A stretch of DNA of 64,000 bases from Epiperipatus broadwayi (GCA_028023455.1 JAQFVV010006245.1:5513276-5577275), one strand, 5' to 3'. Positions 32,830-44,754 are shown, numbered from the stretch's first letter. The notes: generated by a model not told the origin, from the letters alone. Program-made: numbers and translations.

Positions 32830-34560
32830 TGTCATTTTTCATGTTGAACCTATTAACAACATTAATTTGAAATATATTATTATAACAGGGCTGAGTTCAA
32901 ACCCTGTTCTAAGTCAGAGGGTAATACTACCGAGCATACACATCTAATTAAATCAAGTGTAATATTAAGTAAATTGTTATTTTTCTTTTTCATTGCGGTC
33001 TTGTATGCAAGCGCATATATATATATTTAAGTAAGTAAATAAAAAACAGATTGAAATATAAGAGGGACGGGGGATTATATGGTTTGCGCTCTGATGTTTA
33101 TTTATACGCGTGTTTATATTGCTGCATGAGTGAGTAAATGTAATAATTTCGTAAAAAGGAATAAAGTTATTTTAATTTAAAAAGAAGTATTCCAAGATGG
33201 TCGACTAAAGGAAGAATGTTACAAATTATAAAAAAATTAATTAATTGCAAAGAAAGGACCCGAAAAGTTGCAGATCGCTATCTTGAGACAAAGACATTTT
33301 AATTAATAAAATAAAATGTTAAAAATAAGAGACAATGAACGGTCGAGTGTAGATCGCAAGGTAAATTGGAAATTCCTAAGCATAGATAAAAGAAACAAAG
33401 AAAAGTTATTGAAAAGATTTTCGTTTCGCAAACTACATGGTTTAATGAAAAAAGAAAGAACAATGGTATAATTAATTAGAGTCAAGAAAGCTGAACTTAG
33501 AAGACTTCTAGAGCTGTGACTGCCACGAGCAGGATCATAGGAAAAATTAGTAAAAAGAAAAAAGTTTATAATCGAAAAATCATGAACAGGCTGGAGTAGA
33601 AGAACAGAACGGGCCAGGCCATCCATCCTGCGGAGATACTACCACCACTGTCAATGTAGGAGCGAAGCCCTTCCTAAAGCTATGAAAAGAACAGCATTCA
33701 CCGGACGCCATTGATTGCCTCATGGAATCTTACCAAAGAAAGAAATCCTTTAATCATACAGCGCAGCACGAAGCCAGTGGAAAATTGCTAATAATCTACA
33801 CCCGGGTGAGATAAACAAGGTAAACCAAACATTTTTTGTAAATGATAGTAACTATTTTGAATGAAAGCACATCCTATTAAATAATGCGTAAAAGGGTTAA
33901 AGTAAATGAAGAGAAAGTTGAAATAATACCCTGTATAAAGATACTCCTTAATAGACAATGCCTGATTGAAAGTGTTTTCAAGCTATGAACTGTATTTTTG
34001 TGTATTGCATTTATGAACTTATGCGAGTGTATTTACATGCGGGTTATTTAATTATTCGGGCACAAACCAATATCCAATTACAGGGTTCTATGGGGTTTTT
34101 ATTATTTGTTTTGTATTAATAAATATTAAGTAGGGTTATAAATTTAATTGTGTGTGTCCGTGTTAATTTCTTAGAATAGTATTAAAACGCAAAAAGTAGG
34201 AAAGCAAACGAATTGTTCATGCGCTACATGTGCATTTTTATATGTTCCCTCCACCTCTTTCCCACGGTCAACGACTACTACCCCTGAATGAGCTAGCCAG
34301 AGGTACAAGCTCTAATCACCAGAAATAGATACTCATCCTCTCCCAGCATAATTCTTATTTATTTGTAGGTAAGATTGGCGCTTGAGGTCATCATTGATGC
34401 TCACAAATATGCTGGGCGAGTAATTAGAGTACATTGCAAAACCAACTACATATATATGTGTTCATATTATAATTTTTATTAAATAAAAGAGCAAAAACTT
34501 AGGTCTGAGATATGTAATAAACGTATACCACATATATACGTGTTTACGCCGGAATAAACC
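32830..34560. other. Unidentified insertion(s) in the LINE
   Basis: This separates the endonuclease from the RT of the surrounding LINE, so it is inserted sequence. It contains stretches of near-balanced composition: 32885-32910 (AACAGGGCTGAGTTCAAACC, a hairpin with CCCTGTT), 33490-33760 (CTAGAGCTGTGACTGCCACG, CATCCTGCGGAGATACTACC) and 34230-34420. An open minus-strand frame at 33303-33626 has no domain I recognise. No clear element ends were found. Confidence 0.4.
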
Positions 34561-35110
34561 GTTACAATATATATATTTTTTTAATCAAAATATAATCTAA
34601 TTTTCCTGTATCTTCATCTGGATGCTACCAAGTCTATTTCTGTTTAACATTTTTCATAATATATGTTTTTTCTGTAGATTATAAAAATCTGTATCCTTTC
34701 ATATTTTTGTCACTATAACCAAATTTACCCACAGCACTTCATTTTATAAAATTTCCCATGATAGTTTTAAACTATTGTTTGGTGTGTTCAAAAGTATTTT
34801 GTAAATCTATATAAAAATCCTCTATTTTTTCTTTATAAAATTGAATTTATTGTGGCATAAATCTGAATTATCTGCATTTGGCATCTTCTATTAAATTGAA
34901 AAACTTACCAATCTCCACAATATTGTTCTTCCTCTTTTCATTTATTATAAACCTCACTCCACTTGTGTAACCTATATTTGTGTCTTTACAGTAAAATCCA
35001 TATTTATTTTTAAAATCATTTCTTCACTTCTAACTTCTCAAAATCCAACAATATCCCATTTAATATTAGATAGTTCTTCCAATTAATGCAATTTTTCTTC
35101 CATTTGAAAG

Positions 35111-35480
35111 TGATATGCAGCAAATTGTAATTATCTAAACAAAAGGACTTGATCGAGACAACCTAGGTCCACAATAAGAAGATTCCTAGTATCCTCTGTC
35201 TTCAGCCACTGTTTGATGCCACTGATGACTTTACAGCAATTTAAAAATAAGAGTCATAATTTAGTTTTGTTTGTCACGATTATAAATAGCAAAAAAACAT
35301 TCAAACACATATTCATTATTCTATCAAAAAACTGAACTGATATTTCAGTTAAAACTAGCAGACAACTGAGAAAAAAAGATTATGGTATTTCTTGATCTCA
35401 AACTTAGTCTATAAACTCACCACATTAGCTGATGTATGTTGATGAACAGCTGTAATGACAAAGACATAAGGAAAGGATAT
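35111..35480. other. Intron/LINE-flank sequence before the repeat array
   Basis: About 35140-35230 is balanced in composition (GACTTGATCGAGACAACCTA, CAGCCACTGTTTGATGCC) and may be the 5' end of the LINE or another repeat. It ends with ATAAGGAAAGGATAT (35466-35480), which recurs at 41224-41238. Confidence 0.4.
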
Positions 35481-35644
35481 AAATAGTCAAAATAAGAGTC
35501 ATAGATCAATTCATAGATCACATGACCCTATCTCTTAAGCTTGCAAGTTATAAACAATGACGATTGCCAATTCCTCTACAAGCTTTATGATAAATGCTTA
35601 GCCAGAGCCAGCACTTAAAATATCTGTCAGGAACCCTTCCCCAA

Positions 35645-35687
35645 ACCCCTGACCATGGTTTCGTGCTTTGGAACTCCTCAGAGAGGT
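35645..35687 (-). ncRNA. Hammerhead self-cleaving ribozyme, type I, unit 1
   Basis: Minus strand, 5' to 3': stem I ACCTCT; core CTGAGGA (CTGANGA); stem II GTTC, loop CAAA, GCAC; GAA; stem III ACC-AT-GGT; cleavage base C; stem I AGGGGT. Stem II has one mismatch relative to the other units (T for G at its third pair). Stem III is a three-pair palindrome with a two-base loop, as in hammerheads that work as dimers. Confidence 0.68.
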
Positions 35688-36078
35688 GTCAGGGTAGGTT
35701 CAGACACTAGATCTAAAAATACCAACCCAAAGCTAAGCACTTAGCTAAAAGTTATCTATTGAGTGGAAAATCTGAAATTTTCAGACATCTACATGTCTTC
35801 AAACCCAGCTATCCAACTCAAATAGCTAAATGGGGCTGATAGATCTTCAGCCATTCCATATATTAGTAGTCATAGCAATATAAAATTGCATAAGACTTTT
35901 GGCAGAGACTATAAATAGTCAAAATAAGAGTCATAGATTAATTCATAGATCACATGACCCTATCTCTTAAGCTTGCAAGTTATAAACAATGAGGATTGCC
36001 AATTCCTCTACAAGCTTTATGATAAATGCTTAGCCAGAGCCAGCACTTAAAATATCTCTGTCAGGAACCCCTCCCCAA

Positions 36079-36121
36079 ACCCCTGACCATGGTTTCGTGC
36101 TTTGGCACTCCTCAGAGAGGT
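36079..36121 (-). ncRNA. Hammerhead self-cleaving ribozyme, type I, unit 2
   Basis: Same fold with a perfect four-pair stem II (GTGC, CAAA, GCAC). Stem I is six pairs with one G-U (ACCTCT with AGGGGT), and can extend past an internal loop (AACCTACCC-like on one side, GGGGAGGGGTT on the other). The cleavage triplet is GTC. All invariant core bases of the natural hammerhead (CTGANGA, GAA, H at the cleavage site) are present. Confidence 0.78.
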
Positions 36122-36316
36122 GTCAGAGTAGATTCAGACACTAGATCTAAAAATACCAACCCAAAGCTAAGCGATTAGCTAAAAGTTATCTATTGAGTGG
36201 AAAATCTGAAATTTTCAGACATCTACATGCCTTCAAACCCAGCTATCCAACTCAAATAGCTAAATGGGGCTGATAGATCTTCAGCCATTCCATATATTAG
36301 TAGTCATAGCTGAGAT

Positions 36317-36419
36317 TCCCCCATATATATTGATTATATTTAATTTTCTAAAATTTCATTTCCTCAATATACTATATACTTTTATTTTAATCTATCTAAC
36401 TACCTTCTGACCAAAATTC
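36317..36419. other. Junction between repeat array and second hAT copy
   Basis: About 100 AT-rich bases starting TGAGATTCCCCCATATATA. No reciprocal part of the 432-bp unit, and no hAT terminal sequence, is found here, although both would be expected if the right side were a simple insertion. Confidence 0.4.
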
Positions 36420-37179
36420 ATTTAGATCTACACATTATACCCATCAAATTTATTTTCCCCCTTCAATATTATTTTACTAAGGTGACACCGTTCTTCTTTT
36501 AAAAAATCATATTTTTAAAAAATGAGATTAATGCTATTTTATATCAAAAATAGCATAAAATTATTGTTAAATTATATATTATTTCATACAAACTTTTATG
36601 AAATAATATATAATTTAATTACGCAAATTTAGATGTTAGAAAAATTTTGAAATTTTAAAAATAATGTTTTGTTAAAAATAGACAGAGTGATTCAAATATA
36701 TATATATAATAAATTAAAAAAATTTTGAGATTAAATATTTAATTTTAAATAATTTTCAAAAACATTTACATATTTTAATCTCAAATATTTTTTTAAATTT
36801 CATATTTATTATTTCACTTCTGTTTTTAACAAACCCATTATTTTTAAAATTTTTAATTTTTCTAACCTCTAAATTTATCAAATATTACAAATTTAATAAT
36901 AAATTTACAATTTATAAATAAATAATTTTAAAAAAGATAATATTACAAACATACATATTTAATTTATTATTATTAATTGCTATATCTATATACCTCCATA
37001 TAAACCAAATTTTAATCACTCCCCTTCAATCCCGTTCAATTAAAATCTTCACTTTAATTATACCACCTACATTTATAAATATTATTACAAATCTTTCTAA
37101 GAAACAAAAACAATAATAAATAATTTTTAATATTAAAAAAGAAAATAAGTAAAAAGTAAATCATTACAAAACATTTATA

Positions 37180-39524
37180 ATTATAATAATTTTATCTCCT
37201 TACTTCATATTAATAAACCTTGATATATTTATTTATTTCAGTTCTCACAAATATCATTTTCAATACAATTAATCCAAATTAACACATTTTTACATAGTTT
37301 CTCATAAGTTTTAATTAATTTTAACTTAGAAAAACACCTTCAACACTAACAGTAATTTAATAATATTCTTAAACTATTGATAAGTTTGGCATAGATAAAT
37401 TATTAGAAACTATAAAAATAAGTGTTTTAAAGGTTTTGAGAATTTAAAAATCCTTTTGAAAATATCTCAAAACACATAATATCAATAAATTGTACATTAA
37501 TATCTTTACTTTATCAATTTCAAAATATTTTCTAAATCTTTCATTTCTTTAACTTTATTAATTTCTGATATTTTATATAGAAAATTGAAATTATTATAAC
37601 ATGCTTCGAGGAGTTCAAAGCGTTCTGTTAAAGAATTAATCGCTACATCTAAAAGTGTAAAAACATGTTTATTTTAAATTTTTCTTCAGTATTTTGTTTC
37701 CCTATGTCGTAATCAAATTGATTTTTTCTTGTCGAACTTCTTTCGTTTTAAATCTCTTTCTCTCCATCAACCTCTTCGCTAAGTTCATCTGCAATTTTGA
37801 GAATTTTTTAAATTTAATCTGATCGATATTCTTAAAAATTTATTTAGATTGCGATCGATTCTAAAGCAAGGAAGCATCATATTTACATTTTGGAGCATTT
37901 TACTGCAGGTTTATTCTATTTAATATATCATGCCAAATTATTAAAGAACAAATAAATTTGTAATCCTTAAGGTTAGTGCAGAGTGATTGAGCTTCATGTT
38001 GAATTTCTCTATTAAAAGATTCGTTGTTCATTATTTCATAGAGTGCATCATAAATTTCACCCAACTGATACCGTAGAGGCCGGATTGCATCAATTCTGCT
38101 TTCCCATCATGTTTCTGATGGTTGTTTTAGAGTTAAAGTTTTAATAAATTTTAAAGGATTGACCACCGTTTATAAGATGATGAAAAAAATTGTATATTTT
38201 TTGACAATGCAAAAACCAATTTATCTACATTGACTTTGAGTTTATGATTAAGTTTAAAGAATGAGCAGCACATGGTACGTGAAATGCCGAGGGTTTTTGG
38301 TTAAAATCAAATTTTGAAGTCCAGCCTTTTTGCCTTTCATGTTGGCCCCATTATCATACCCTTGACCACGCATGTCTTCAATGGGAATCTTCCATTTTTC
38401 CAGTTGTTCAATTATTGTTGTACATAAACCTCGTCCAGTGGAATCTGTTATATCTATGAAACCTAAAAAGTTTTCTCTAATTTTAACCGTTCCATTATTA
38501 CAAAAAACGAAGCGAATAATTATGGTCATTTGTTCAGTTTTACTTGCATCTGGTGTACAATCTAAAATAATAGAATAATATTTGGATTTCTTTATCGATA
38601 ATAAAATTGTTTCCCTAATTGCTGTACTTAAAATTTCCAATAATTCATTTCTATCTTTGCTCAAATAATGTACTCTATTGTTTTGATCTAGGGCCCTCTC
38701 AACATGATTTTCCATAACGGATCAACTTCAAATAATTCAATTAATTTTAAAAATTTCCTTATTTTTTCGATAATTTATCAGAGATCCCAAAGCTAAATTT
38801 TGACTACCAAGGAATTTGATAATTTAATCAGCGTTCCAAAACACTCCTCCAATTTTCTTTTCATTTCTATAAATTTGGATTGAAATCAATAGTAATTTTG
38901 TTTTTTAATCTTTTCTCACGTTCATTCCAATTCAAAAACTTTTCAGGAGCATACTGTTTCTGTCTGTGTAAAGTTGTACTTAAATTTCTCCAATTATTGT
39001 ATCCTTCATGAGGCTAGATTCAGTAGATCCAAAAACTTTGCAACAAAAGCAAAACACAGAGTTCAAAATTTGAATAAATAAATTTGAAAAACTACTTCTC
39101 CGTTTTCCATTTTTCTATTATAATATACATCAGAAAATTTAGGTGTACATCGTTCGGATATATAATATCTTTCTTTTGAACAGGCCCCATTTCTACTAAA
39201 ATAACAGTGTTTGTCATCGATTTTTTCCATTCACTGGATCTTCTAAATTTGTACACTTTGATATGATATTAGCACAATGACTTTGTTGTCACTTAACTGT
39301 TTCTTACTAAAATCTTGTTCAATATTTTCAACGTTCCCTGTGATCTAGATGATGTGCACTGTTCTGGTTCTTGTTGGTATAAGCTATTTCGAAGCGTTGA
39401 TATTTTAAGATATTTATTAAGTGATCTTTTTTTTTAATGTTTGCTATTTTTTCAGCTGGCGTTTACGATTTTGTGCACCGGATAGTTTTTTCTTAGTTTT
39501 TGATTCCATATTACTTTTACTCAT
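37180..39524 (-). pseudogene. hAT transposase pseudogene
   Basis: Start codon conserved at 39524 (minus). Many one-base insertions and deletions break the frame; the only long open piece is 38254-38715 (153 codons, the DUF4371/RNase H-like core with LDCTPDASKTEQM and GQGYDNGANMKGK). The dimerisation region is at about 37200-37440. At the position of the adapter in copy 1 (here near 37480-37500) it reads GATATTATGTGTTTTGAGAT on the minus strand, an independent view of the natural sequence. Confidence 0.88.
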
Positions 39525-40464
39525 GAACGCCACTTTAAAATAATTTTCAAATGTAATAAATAAATAAATACGGACTCTAATTTATATATTTACATCATGT
39601 ATCTTAATACTTAAGATTATATATCGCTAATTTAGATGTCCAACACAAATTACTTCTTGCGCCAAAATATAAAACTCTATACGCGGAGGGGAAGAAGTTG
39701 TTTAACTTGTTTACCTAAAAAAGGCAGCTAATAAATTGGAAATATTCAGCCATTGACATTAAAAATGGTCAGGTTTTAAAATAACTCAAGTGTCCAGTTT
39801 TTAGCTTGATTGGACATTTAGTTTTACCATTGGCAAGATTTTCTTTTGTTATCATATATTTTTCTAATTAACACAGGTGGCCTGCCAGGCCTGATTTGCG
39901 ATTTCAATAGAAAATTTCCTGGGATTATAATTATTGTTTACAAGTTCTTACTAAGATTTTAAAATTTGCGATAAACATCATAAGCAAAGAGTAATTAATT
40001 TGCAAACCTAATTAGTATGCAAAAAAATGACTTTTGACAACGATTAAAATATATAAAATAAAAAGTAAACTAAAATTATATTAAGTTTACTGGAATTATA
40101 CCTATAATATATATTACATACAGTTCGAATATTTATATCAAATTATTATTTAAATAAAAAATTAGAAAATTTTATTTTGCAATATTATAATCGTTTTTAC
40201 GATTTCAAAATTATGTACATGATCTAATATATATATACATATACATACATAAGTTCTAATTTATAATACTTTTAGTGTGTGTTTATTTATATATTTGCTA
40301 GCAGAAAGTTACTTATAGTTTACTATAAGCAGTACTATATATATATATAAACATTACAATATGAAATTTGTAATATAATAAACTTTATGTTTAGTTTATT
40401 GTTCATGATAAATAATAGATTTGATTGTTTTATATTTTTAATATTAAGCAGAGCTTGTGTGCAG

Positions 40465-40494
40465 NNNNNNNNNNNNNNNNNNNNNNNNNNNNNN
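40465..40494. other. Assembly gap of 30 N
   Basis: Thirty N in the hAT copy between GAGCTTGTGTGCAG and ATAATATGACTTC. The intact copy has about 15-20 AT-rich bases at the matching place, so little is lost. Confidence 0.97.
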
Positions 40495-40707
40495 ATAATA
40501 TGACTTCATATGATTTTCAATAATCTACTCTCAATAATTTTTGTAAATAAACATTTGAGAATAATATTCTTCAAATGTGAGTATTTTTGTTAGTAGAGTT
40601 TTAATTTCTCAGGGATGGCGCTTCTTTTTCAGATGCTAATCTCTCAGTGATGGCGCCTCCTTCTGCCAGCGCCCGCATGCCTAGCATGCCCGCTTCCGCC
40701 GGCCCTG

Positions 40708-41228
40708 CTGACAGAGATATTTTAAGTGCTGGCTCTGGCTAAGCATTTATCATAAAGCTTTTTTGAGGAATTGGCAATCCTCATTGTTTATAACTTGCAA
40801 GCTTAAGAGATAGGGTCATGTGATCTATGAATTGATCTATGACTCTTATTTTGACTATTTATAGTCTCTGCCAAAAGTCTTATGCAATTTTATATTGCTA
40901 TGACTACTAATATATGGAATGGCTAAAGATCTATCAGCCCCATTTAGCTATCTGAGTTGGATAGCTGGGTTTGAAGACATGTAGATGTCTGAAAATTTCA
41001 GATTTTCCACTCAATAGATAACTTTTAGCTAAGTGCTTAGCTTTGGGTTGGTATTTTTAGATCTAGTGTCTGAACCTACCCTGACACCTCTCTGAGGAGT
41101 GCCAAAGCACGAAACCATGGTCAGGGATTTGGGGAGGGGTTCCTGACAGAGATATTTTAAGTGCTGGCTCTGGCTAAGCATTTATCATAAAGCTTGTAGA
41201 GGAATTGGCAATCCTCATTGTTTATAAG
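40708..41228 (-). repeat. Right array: about 1.2 units of the 432-bp repeat, inverted
   Basis: Reverse-complement orientation to 35481-36316. It starts CTGACAGAGATATTTTAAGT directly after the hAT end and repeats from 41143 (period about 435), stopping at CATTGTTTATA near 41226. The following AAGGAAAGGATAT (to 41238) matches the bases just before the left array (35466-35480), as a 12-15-bp target duplication around the whole block would. Confidence 0.9.
41086..41128 (+). ncRNA. Hammerhead self-cleaving ribozyme, type I, right array
   Basis: Plus strand: ACCTCT, CTGAGGA (41092-41098), GTGC-CAAA-GCAC (41099-41110), GAA (41111-41113), ACCATGGT (41114-41121), C at 41122 as cleavage base, AGGGAT. 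Stem I has one A-C mismatch at its fifth pair (the other units have G). Confidence 0.74.
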
Positions 41229-41238
41229 GAAAGGATAT

Positions 41239-42286
41239 TACAGATTTATCTTATTCAATTTCTTTATGGCCTCAAAGATTCAGTTACAGCAAGATTCTTC
41301 ATGCACTCATTTTAAAATTATGCAAACATATTAGGCAAACAAGTTGGTAAAAATTTTATTGTAAATTCAAATTATATCATAAAGACAACTGTCATAATTT
41401 TATCACAATCAGAGAATGTTTTGGACTATTAGATTCTGAATTACCAGTAGCCAACTAACATATTGCTAAACATATTTCTATAGTGAATGTACAAATCTCT
41501 AGATTAGTTTACATTGTAGAAATATAATAAATGTGCTTATTAATTTCAAAAAAATCTTCAGCTTTAATTTTAGTTTCTAATTTCTCATAAGGATAAATAA
41601 TCAGAATATGATGACTTAGATGGAGTAAGTTGAATGCTATTATCACTATGAAAGCATTAAAAAATAATCTCCATAAGTATATGCTAAAAAAATGTGATTT
41701 TGTATTTTCACTTTGATTATATTTTTCACATCTTTACTGACAGAATTACTTAATGAACATTATTTTGTTTTGGGCTCATCTTTTTTAATATATTTTTACA
41801 TACTATCTTGTCACTGTATGTAATAATACCTAAATATTCATTAAATTTAGCTTGTTTTTTAATGCAGACCATTTACCTTAGCTGCTAAAACTAAAATTCC
41901 TCTTTTAATCACAGACTACTAATCAGAAAAAGAAATATATAAAATAATACAATAGGACATTATGAAATTTTAATATCAAAAATCTCTAGTAGAAATAATC
42001 TTATTATCTGAAACTAACGACTCCAGAGGTAATGCATCCTGTTCTGCTTTCTTAATCTTTGGATTCATATATTAAAAACTGCAATTAAAGCATATTATCA
42101 AAAAGTTATTCTTGCAACATGGATTTAAAAAAAAAAAGACAATACAAACTTCTGCAAACTGCTTTAAATAATCTAATTCGATTATTAACAGAATTTATCT
42201 TAGTAGAAATAATAAATAATATTACCAAGCTTATAGCTTAAAAAGGTTTTTTTTAAAAAAAAAAATTGAAATTAAAAACTACTTAC
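41239..42286 (-). other. HYI intron, no gene
   Basis: AT-rich intron sequence between the repeat block and the next exon. A9 and T/A runs. No coding or repeat unit recognised. Confidence 0.45.
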
Positions 42287-42356
42287 CAACATAAGGCAAA
42301 AAATCTTTAATATTATTAGTAAGATTTCCATGTAAAAGTTGTAAGTGAAAAAGGTC
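42287..42356 (-). CDS. HYI: Hydroxypyruvate isomerase, internal coding exon
   Basis: Minus-strand exon of 70 bases, acceptor TTTTCTATAG| before 42356 and donor GTTG|GTAAGT after 42287. In-frame translation DLFHLQLLHGNLTNNI then KDFLPYVG, where the last G is split to the next exon. In this family the Asp and His of the D-x-F-H motif are at the metal/active site, followed by a Gly-Asn-(Leu/Val)-Thr-x-x-Ile turn, as seen here. Phase 0 at the start joins the donor of the exon at 58115; one base at the end joins the two at 20756. The downstream intron is 21530 bases. Confidence 0.92.
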
Positions 42357-42584
42357 CTATAGAAAATAAAAAAGTTAAATAAATACTACTTAAGTTACAT
42401 ATAACTCATTTCCATTTTTAATCATTATATTTGTTTGCTTTTAATGTTAAAAAGTCGTACCATATTTACAGTAAAATAATACAGAGTTAAAGTTACAATA
42501 AGTAAATTGTGAAATATGATTTTTTTTTTCCTATAGAACAGGCTTTTTTCATACCTCCACCTATATATGTAATATATAGGGGGT

Positions 42585-42860
42585 AGGCTTTGAGCATTCC
42601 ATCATCAGATTTTCAATGAAATGAATGGGTGAAGAGTTGTGGAGAGGAGTAGTTTGAAGCCTGTCCATTAAAGTATGAAGATTGGCTATCTTAATATAAG
42701 TTAAGCTTTGATTATATATATATGTGTGGAGATTAAAATCTGGATCAACTGATGAGTGCTGTGTAGCATGAAATAAATATATTGGTGATTATTTATCTTT
42801 TCAACATGTGTGTGATCAAGTGTATCAGTGGTATGAGACAGTATGGATGGTTGAGGGTCG
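42585..42860. repeat. Foldback family fragment, reverse orientation
   Basis: Matches the right arm of 16055-16692 (GAGCATTCCATCATCAGATT, GCCTGTCCATTAAAGTATGA, AGCATGAAATAAATATATTG). A short relic of the opposite orientation follows at 42955-43010 (GACAAATGATCCCCAAGATG, AACCAGCACTCATCA). Confidence 0.75.
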
Positions 42861-44754
42861 CATGAATAAGTAGATTTATAAATTATTTTTATAAAAGTAT
42901 TAAATATCCTCCTCAGCACACATTCTTTTGAAAACATATGAATAAAGACACAATAAAAGACAAATGATCCCCAAGATGCATTTCATGCTGAACCAGCACT
43001 CATCAATACCAAATATTGTTTCAGTTTCTTCTTATTCTTTCCAAACTTAGTTCAGCTAAAATAATCATTAATTGTTAAGTACCCTTTTGGATTTTTTTCT
43101 AATTAAATATATAACATTTTCAGTTCATATTGGTTTGCTTTTATATCAATAATAAAACAAGTTTAGAAAAAATTGAAAAGAAGTTGCTTATATATTAATA
43201 TAATACTTATTGCATAAAATTTCTATAGTAGAAATTAATACAAAAAATATTTATTGCTAATAACATATCTTAGTAAAATAAGTGATTAATGTGTATTGTA
43301 ATGGTATGGAAAGAAGAGGGTACATGGAGAGAAGGAAAATCATCATATAATATAAAATAAATACAGTGAATAAGAAGTATATAAATAAAAATATATATAA
43401 AATAGCAATGAGCATTAGTCAGCATAGAACCAAAATTTAAAACAACAGGAAAACTATGAGAAATTATACCAATAATAAAACTTATAATACTAAATTATAA
43501 ACTTCATCTCCTGCACTGCAGAAGAATAATAAACTCATTAATCAACAATGTGACCTAAACTGGATCGAAAAGAAGTGCATTATAAACAGACTACTTATCA
43601 GCCACTGCCAAATATAGAGCAGAATATAACACAATATTCTGGATGGACATATAAGTGCTAATCTATTACTCATAATAATAAAAAATAATAGTGGGATGAT
43701 ACATGCTGATCATCATCAATGTATTAGTGTACCATCCAACTATAAACTTGATTTTTAATAAAAACAAAATGCAGTGAATGGATTTTAAAGGTGATATCTT
43801 GCACTCCAGAGTTGTCATTTGAATATCCAAATACAAATCCCTACATTCATATAAGTAATCATTATGCTTTAGAGCTAGCTCAAGATCACAAGACACTATG
43901 AACTGTAACTGTGAACAAGAGAAAGGTAAATATAACAACTTATTCTATTTTACTTTAAATAATTTTATTAAGATAATTTAAAAATTCTTAAAACATCAAG
44001 CTGTAATGAAATCAAATCAATCAGACTACCAAATCATAGAACAAATAGATGAAGGAATAGACATTAACACTAGAATATTTTTAAAGAATTATTTAATAAA
44101 TTAACTAATTAGTAATTTAAAAATTAAAAAAATTACATGATAATTTAAATTTATACATTTTTATCAAAAATATAATTTCATATTTTAAAAAAATGACTAA
44201 CTGATTTAAAAAAAAAGTTACCATAAAAAATTATTCATTGTGACAAAGTATTATTTATAAAAACAAAAATTTACCTAACAAAGATAAATTTTAAATTAGC
44301 TAAAATCTTTCTAATTTTAGAGAAAATAGTATTTAAAACATTTCAATTGAAAAAGATACTAATAAAATTAATTGTTATCAATTGTTACATAATTAAACAA
44401 CTTCATTATAAATTTAAATAAAATGTGCACATTAAATACTTTTAATCATGGTTTGAGTTTCTTTTTTGAGTCCTATTTTGACACTTGTAATTTCTAGTTA
44501 CCATGTAGGTTTTCTTCAGGCTTGTCAATTCCAGGCCAGTATACAGTTAATTTATCCATTCTCCATACAATTTTTCAGGTTAATATACAGAAAAAATTTA
44601 TCCATTTTTCTTTCTAATCATTTTCCAAATCGAATAAACACATAGTCAGAGACACTTATGCTTGTGGGTAGACAAGATTTGATGCAGATTACTTCAGGAG
44701 TATTCTCTTCTATATTTTTTCCAGTGAAGAAGGTTACATGGAGATTTTATGTTT
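42861..44754 (-). other. HYI intron, no gene
   Basis: AT-rich intron. The open frame at 43666-43938 on the minus strand has a reasonably mixed composition but no domain I recognise and no clear splice sites. Confidence 0.4.

Larger units (their letters stand above)
28171..35110 (-). pseudogene. Degenerate RTE-clade LINE, interrupted by several insertions
   Basis: Read on the minus strand. Endonuclease remnant at about 35080-34560 (NIKWDIVGF, EDFYIDLQNTFEH, GKFGYSDKNMKGY, with stops). The endonuclease-RT junction is at about 32730-32630 (YKVYVNEKLEKQKLLRK), continuing at 30970-30780 (FEIIRDFEDGSDLTEINKK). RT remnants are at about 29590-29280 (IKSMKKIKAARNDRVVIDIL) and 29150-28900 (KSFDSINISIVVKA). 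The C-terminal and 3' end are at about 28500-28171, matching CTTGGAGAGACCTTCATCCT of the copy at 57470. Each piece aligns to the better copy at 55375-57526. Insertions split it: about 29605-30555 (A/T-rich with internal repeats), 30977-32620, the SINE at 32731-32823, and about 32830-34560. No intact frame remains. RTE LINEs encode an AP-endonuclease plus RT and copy themselves by target-primed reverse transcription. Confidence 0.8.
35481..36316 (+). repeat. Left array: two tandem units of a ~432-bp hammerhead-bearing repeat
   Basis: The sequence from AAATAGTCAAAATAAGAGTC at 35481 recurs at 35913, period 432. The two units are almost identical over the whole length (CACATGACCCTATCTCTTAAG, CCTGACCATGGTTTCGTGC, GATCTAAAAATACCAACCC, CATTCCATATATTAGTAGTC). 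The second stops at 36316. Each unit contains a hammerhead-ribozyme fold on the minus strand. No coding capacity. The same family is inverted at 40708-41228 and truncated at 15819-15985. Confidence 0.93.
36420..40707 (-). mobile_element. Second hAT copy, reverse orientation, decayed
   Basis: The right end (40697-40707, CGCCGGCCCTG) and subterminal GGCGCC motifs are intact, and the sequence matches 21972-26500 in reverse complement along its whole length, including the nested palindrome (36478-37080). The other end is lost: GTGACACC and CCCCCTTCAATATTATTTTA remain but the CAGGGCCGGCG terminus is gone. At the right it cuts into a 432-bp repeat at CTGACAGA. A 30-N gap lies at 40465-40494. Confidence 0.88.

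Noticed and set aside
32885-32930. Second tRNA-like T-arm (GAGTTCAAACCC)
   Set aside because: Only a hairpin; no A box or acceptor pairing.
33303-33626. 107-codon minus-strand ORF
   Set aside because: Contains no motif I recognise; lies in an uncharacterised insertion.
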